The position numbers were made by a program, and so were the translations under genes. Positions 8,848-12,097 of a stretch of DNA of 12,097 bases are shown in pieces. Position 1 is the first letter of the stretch; the number at the start of each line of letters is the position of its first letter. Source of the DNA: Coemansia sp. RSA 922 (lineage: Eukaryota > Kickxellomycota > Kickxellomycetes > Kickxellales > Kickxellaceae); assembly GCA_027577415.1 (NCBI GenBank), contig JANBQS010000781.1:1-12097 (forward strand), written 5' to 3'. Below the pieces are notes generated by a model. That model saw only the letters and a list, made by a program, of their open reading frames with translations. It had not been told where the DNA came from and searched no databases.

Positions 8848-9359
8848 TATACATATTTATATAACCATTACACTTGCCACACTGCCCTATTATGTGGATG
8901 CGTGATTAACGCCCCCCATGATTATCTTGCCCAAATAAAATATATTGCTGGTTAACATCAAAAAGTGGGGGGAAAAATATTTATGATACGGAGATAGTTG
9001 TTACTTTCAAACTGTAGACAGTGGAGATCCGGAATATTCCAAGCCCTATACATTCTGTGGAGTATTTTCCATTTTGGACTTGGCATTTCCCAAAAAGAAT
9101 AAAATACTGTTCCGTCACAGAGTCGTGTTTAGTTACTGAAGCGGAACGGAAGTAAAAAAAGGGGCACACAGCAATCGTCCAAACCAGTACCTTGCTCGAT
9201 CGACTTTTTTAGTCTTGAACATTCACCTCCCCCCAAAAGAAATTTTCAACTTGACGACCTGTTTTTTCAATTAACGATTGACACAAGTGAGAGTGATGTT
9301 CCCTAGGCATGCATCTAGCACCAGAAATAATAATAAAAATTATAATGTGCTGATTACAT

Positions 9360-10409
9360 GTGAGAATAAGACACATGCAAACGCAAGTGTATGAGATTGA
9401 CATAACGGATGAGGGGGGAGCTCGCCTTGGTCGAGAAATATGTGGAAATTGTTTACACGCTTTCCAAGTAAAAAAAAAGTCTGTCGGCCCTTCTATTCCA
9501 GGAGTCAGGCGGCCAAACAAAGTGGAAACGGAAGGGTGCGCGAGAGCTGCATCTTCTCAGATACAGCAAACAGATAAGAGACAAAAAAAGAGGGAGGATT
9601 TGTGCAGCAGGGCACCAGTTTGGTGGGGAGAAAAAGAAGGATGTTCGCTGTGCGCGTGAGTGGTCATGCAATATATTTTTTTCAATTCTATTTGCGCCAC
9701 TCTTTCTCTTGCGTTGACAAGAGCGACCATTAATAGATACTCCGGACAGGAATCAAGAGCATATGTCATCTGCAGCACAGTCGACAAAGTGTGCATGAGG
9801 CAGAGAAAACAACGGAAAGCAATATTGCAAAAAGATGACGCGTACTAATTGAAGCCTACGCACCTGCATCTACTCTCTCTAAGGCGGGTCGAAGCGTGGT
9901 TGGACCAGGCAAGAACCCCCCATTTTTTTTTGTTCACTACAAAAAAAAAAGATGGAGTTACAAAGCAATTGAAAACAACGAGGAACGCGTGTTTCTCGCC
10001 AAGGAAAACGGCAAAACTCCATAGTGGAACCGTGTGAGCATCGGGCGATCTTTTTGAGACACAATGAGCTGCTGCTGTGCAACGGTACAGTGCAGTGCAG
10101 AACATGTGTGCGTATGTACTTTTTTTTTTGTATATTTAAACTGGTCGCTATTCATAGATGCTGGGATTTTGGCTATAATTCGTGCGCTCTTTTACATGCG
10201 GAAATGCATCTCGGCTGCAATTGAGGCAGGCTTGCGGCATCTACGATGTGTCCCTGGCGTCCTTTGACTCGCAACCCAGGGGCCCTATTATTTCTCGGCT
10301 TTTTCACCAGTCCCTTTTTTCCTGTTTTTGTATTAGGATTTCCCCTCCCCCTCCGCGCGCGCACTCCTGCCTGCTTCCTTACTCTTTCGCAAGGGGGGGG
10401 GTCGATCAA
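9360..10409. other. Mixed-composition intergenic DNA, middle of the convergent gap; no gene seen
   Basis: GC content is higher than in the part to the left, with purine-rich stretches (9540-9650), poly-A/T runs, and G9 at 10393-10401 after a C-rich, GCGCGC-containing stretch near 10345-10365. Short frames on both strands give low-complexity translations without recognisable domains. A hairpin with a T9/A9 stem lies at 9923-9949. I see no tRNA, snRNA or transposon signature. Confidence 0.55.
9923..9949. repeat. Hairpin with poly-T/poly-A stem
   Basis: TTTTTTTTTGT (9923-9933) and ACAAAAAAAAA (9939-9949) form an 11-bp perfect inverted repeat around the 5-nt loop TCACT. It probably arose from homopolymer growth on both arms. 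No function is apparent. Confidence 0.7.
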
Positions 10410-10800
10410 CAAACGATCGGCAAGAGTGGCCGCACACGCTAAAGACAGATGAGAGACACAAGGCTGTACTGGTAAGGGCGTCAGATCATTTTTTCAAGCA
10501 CGCACAGGTTCGGAATACCCTGGTCGCGATCGGCGGGAGAGGAGGGGAAAGCTCTCACAAAGAATGACGATGTGGCTCCTCTTTACGGACCTGCATGTCC
10601 GGCGGGCGCTAGCGTTGCACCGAGGCCGATATCAACCTGACGCAGGCATCGCATGTCGTGCAGGCTGAAAAAGTGCAAAGGCGAAGGAATGGTATGCCAC
10701 AAAGAACATCTGGCGCATTGATCTTTCTAGGCCATTCTGCCGCATGTTCACTTATCGGCCTCACAGCCACTGGTAGCAGCTTATCTCACACCCTTTTTTT
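10410..10800 (+). other. GC-richer segment with nested inverted repeats ending in T7; candidate structured RNA
   Basis: No coding potential is seen. Complementary pairs visible on the plus strand are 10538-10544 with 10576-10582 (7 bp, inner CACA/TGTG), 10586-10590 with 10597-10601 (5-bp hairpin), 10622-10631 with 10753-10762 (10 bp, perfect), 10636-10639 with 10643-10646, and 10686-10693 with 10731-10738 (8 bp including two G-U). T7 at 10794-10800 could end a polymerase III transcript. A-box-like (10418-10429, two mismatches) and B-box-like (GGTTCGG, 10507-10513) elements lie at the 5' side. I could not match it to SRP RNA, RNase P or MRP RNA, U snRNAs or 5S rRNA. It could also be 3' UTR of the zinc-finger gene on the other strand. 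Confidence 0.25.
10622..10762. repeat. Perfect 10-bp inverted repeat (GAGGCCGATA / TATCGGCCTC)
   Basis: The arms at 10622-10631 and 10753-10762 are exactly complementary and enclose 121 bases that contain two shorter stem-loops. It is the longest perfect non-homopolymer inverted repeat I noticed in the gap. One such repeat in 2.9 kb could still occur by chance. Confidence 0.8.
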
Positions 10801-10949
10801 GGCGCACGTGGGATGATGTGGTCAAGTGTGCTTTACATTAATAGTCGAATATAGAAAGTAAGGGGATATGTGAATGTGGATGTGAGTGAGTGAGATGGAA
10901 AAGGAAATGCTATTTTTGGTGGCGAAACTGGAGGAGGGGACTGTGGTTT
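10801..10949 (-). other. Probable 3' UTR of the zinc-finger gene
   Basis: This stretch lies directly downstream of the minus-strand stop codon at 10950-10952. On the minus strand it is rich in CA and CT, then becomes AT-rich near 10840-10860. No exact AATAAA is seen on the minus strand. No gene is present. Confidence 0.45.
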
Positions 10950-11981
10950 CTAGTAGTACACCACAGGGCCCGTGGCCGAGTGCTGAGGGTAATAGTAGTG
11001 AGTGGGCTGGTAGGCCGAGTGAGGTGGTGGCGGGTACATCGCCGAGACGGGCTGCCTGACCATGCCAGCATGGTGGTAGCTGGGCACCGACGTCTGTGGA
11101 GTGGGGCCCAAGTGCTGCTGCATGGGCATAGGGCGCGAGTACTGAACGTGGCCCATGTAAGGGTGGTGCGCCTGCTGGTGGAGGTGCATCATGCGCTGTG
11201 GGGGAGTGGAGGCGCGTGGGTCAAACTCATCCATGAAAGTAGCCTTGCGAGGGCTCGTGTTGCGGCGCGACTTTGGCGAGAGATGCGTGCGGTAGTGTTG
11301 CATCATGTTATCCTGGCGCGAGAACCTGCTCGAGCAACCCGGGTACTGGCAGGCAAAGTTCTTCTCGCCCGTGTGGATTCTTTGGTGTCTAGCCAAGTGT
11401 CCGCTAGTAGTAAAGGCCTTGCCGCAATGTTCAAATGAGCACCGGTACCGTCTCTTGGCCATTGTCTTGGTCCCCGCTGGCGCAGCCATGTGTGCGTTAT
11501 AGCCAGGCGCATATGCCGTCATGGGCGACGAACGCTCCGACAACGGCGTGGCAGGCGGCGACAGCGATAGCAGAGGCGGCGACACCATCTCGACTGCCGT
11601 GACCAGAGCGCTGAGCGAAGGAAGGTATCCCGGGCGCGCCGACATTGTCGAGGAGAATCCCGGTGGAGGAGCGCGTGTCCACTGCTGTCCGCTAGCCTCT
11701 GCCGATGATACGCCCTGTGCTAATACTAGTTCGGGCATTGAGCTCGACCGCCGGTACTCAATCACCTGAGTGCCAGTGGTGGGTGCTTGTGCTGCCGCCT
11801 CTGCCGAGGCTCCTTCATTTGACGCGTCGTTGAGAATGCTCACGCAGGCACCGGTAGCCGTTTTAACCGATAGCGACGGCACATGTGGGCGTGGCGCCGA
11901 CTGCGCACAAGCATAGCCCGATAGTCCTAGACGGGCTGGCCGCCGCGGGAAGCAGTAGGAGGGTGCCGATGCATTCGCCAT
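10950..11981 (-). CDS. C2H2 zinc-finger transcription factor, Nrg1/Nrg2-like
   Basis: The frame encodes 343 residues from ATG (complement of 11979-11981) to TAG. Two adjacent C2H2 fingers occupy residues 181-233: C181-x4-C186-x12-H199-x3-H203, linker TGEKNF, then C211-x4-C216-x12-H229-x3-H233. The first contains FTTSGHLARHQRIHTGEKN and the second RFSRQDNMMQHYRTH, the hallmark pattern of yeast Nrg1/Nrg2. Those proteins bind C-rich sites and repress transcription in glucose response, filamentation and stress. The second finger's specificity positions (R222, N225, Q228) agree with that family. The N-terminal 175 residues are low complexity and rich in Ala, Ser and Pro. PKA-like sites flank the fingers (RRSS 77-80, RRNT 239-242), and basic KRRYR (176-180) and KSRR (237-240) could act in nuclear import. 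The C-terminal tail is rich in Pro, His, Tyr, Gln and Met. The target genes are unknown. Confidence 0.88.
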   Translation of the reverse strand: MANASAPSYCFPRRPARLGLSGYACAQSAPRPHVPSLSVKTATGACVSILNDASNEGASAEAAAQAPTTGTQVIEYRRSSSMPELVLAQGVSSAEASGQQWTRAPPPGFSSTMSARPGYLPSLSALVTAVEMVSPPLLSLSPPATPLSERSSPMTAYAPGYNAHMAAPAGTKTMAKRRYRCSFEHCGKAFTTSGHLARHQRIHTGEKNFACQYPGCSSRFSRQDNMMQHYRTHLSPKSRRNTSPRKATFMDEFDPRASTPPQRMMHLHQQAHHPYMGHVQYSRPMPMQQHLGPTPQTSVPSYHHAGMVRQPVSAMYPPPPHSAYQPTHYYYPQHSATGPVVYY

Positions 11982-12033
11982 TGGATATATGTGAGAGAGG
12001 GTAGAGGTGAGGAAAGTGTCGGGTAGGTGAGGG

Positions 12034-12044
12034 TATAAATATAT
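12034..12044 (-). promoter_or_regulatory. TATA-like element upstream of the zinc-finger gene
   Basis: The minus strand reads ATATATTTATA here, 53 bases before the start codon at 11981. The region between is an almost purine-poor C/T/A-rich leader, as in many fungal promoters. Only about 50 further upstream bases are in the window, and I see no clear factor site in them. Confidence 0.5.
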
Positions 12045-12097
12045 CAAAAGCGCGAGTTGCTATTGATCGAGGGTGGGGCGCAAACTAATGTAAACAG

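Larger units (their letters stand above)
8026..9359. other. AT-rich intergenic DNA, left part of the convergent gap; no gene seen
   Basis: Strongly AT-rich sequence with frequent homopolymers (A12 at 8091-8102, T14 at 8769-8782). It begins with the 3' UTR of the Mit_KHE1 gene. Frames of 60-105 codons exist on both strands, but they are rich in Phe, Ile, Lys and Cys, run through the homopolymers and resemble no protein I know. I see no terminal inverted repeats, LTRs or transposase motifs. Confidence 0.6.

Noticed and set aside
9294..9356. Possible box C/D snoRNA (GTGATGT to CTGA)
   Set aside because: The C box is imperfect and the flanks do not form the terminal stem.
9360..9659. 99-codon plus-strand frame in the gap
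   Set aside because: Its composition is ordinary for non-coding DNA, it runs through a poly-A tract, and it has no domain or neighbour support.
10461..10472. Resemblance of AGGCTGTACTGG to the 5' end of fungal SRP RNA
   Set aside because: A key base differs (C in place of A/G in TGTA-R-T) and the conserved helix 8 motif of the S domain is missing downstream.
10530..10800. RNase P or RNase MRP RNA in the structured segment
   Set aside because: The first stem resembles a P3 helix-loop-helix and the size is plausible, but I could not find the conserved CR-I (GGAAGTC-like) and CR-V (ACAGAA-like) sequences.
10890..11438. 182-codon plus-strand frame over the zinc-finger gene
   Set aside because: It mirrors the His/Pro-rich tail and fingers of the minus-strand gene, is rich in Arg, Val and Trp, and matches no protein family.
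11982..12047. 22-residue N-terminal extension of the zinc-finger protein
   Set aside because: It needs a TTG start and would translate the TATA-like element itself; the first ATG is at 11981.

Overview
The window looks like nuclear DNA of a fungus, probably an early-diverging (non-Dikarya) lineage. The evidence is a proteasome adaptor gene with a short spliceosomal intron, a fungal mitochondrial K+/H+ exchange family gene, an Nrg1/Nrg2-type C2H2 repressor-like gene, and the end of a cyclopropane fatty acid synthase gene. The lineage is inferred from gene content, not from a marker gene. Coding DNA is mostly GC-rich, while spacers are AT-rich with many poly-T and poly-A runs.

Layout: (1) 1-165, the last 54 codons of a cyclopropane-fatty-acyl-phospholipid synthase, + strand. 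(2) 480-6291, ECM29, + strand, two exons (480-632 and 730-6291) encoding 1904 residues. Its first exon is short and is found only by allowing for a 97-nt intron. (3) 6596-6931, an unrecognised small protein with two hydrophobic segments, + strand. A good-looking 3' splice site downstream suggests it may have a second exon. (4) 7186-8025, a Mit_KHE1 (PF10173) protein like yeast Mrx19/Ydl183c, + strand. (5) 8026-10949, about 2.9 kb with no gene I can recognise. (6) 10950-11981, a C2H2 zinc-finger transcription factor of Nrg1/Nrg2 type, - strand, with a TATA-like element upstream.

The first four genes run in the same direction and the last faces them, so the 2.9-kb gap lies between two convergent 3' ends. 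That is a surprising place for so much DNA in a gene-dense region. Its right part (about 10,410-10,800) is richer in GC, holds several nested inverted repeats and ends in T7, so a structured RNA is possible but unproven.

The genes do not form an obvious pathway: membrane lipid modification, proteasome assembly and quality control, mitochondrial ion balance, and transcriptional repression. I found no mobile element, CRISPR array, tRNA or rRNA, and nothing I could defend as a new multi-gene system. The most open questions are the small membrane protein with its possible second exon, and the contents of the convergent gap.
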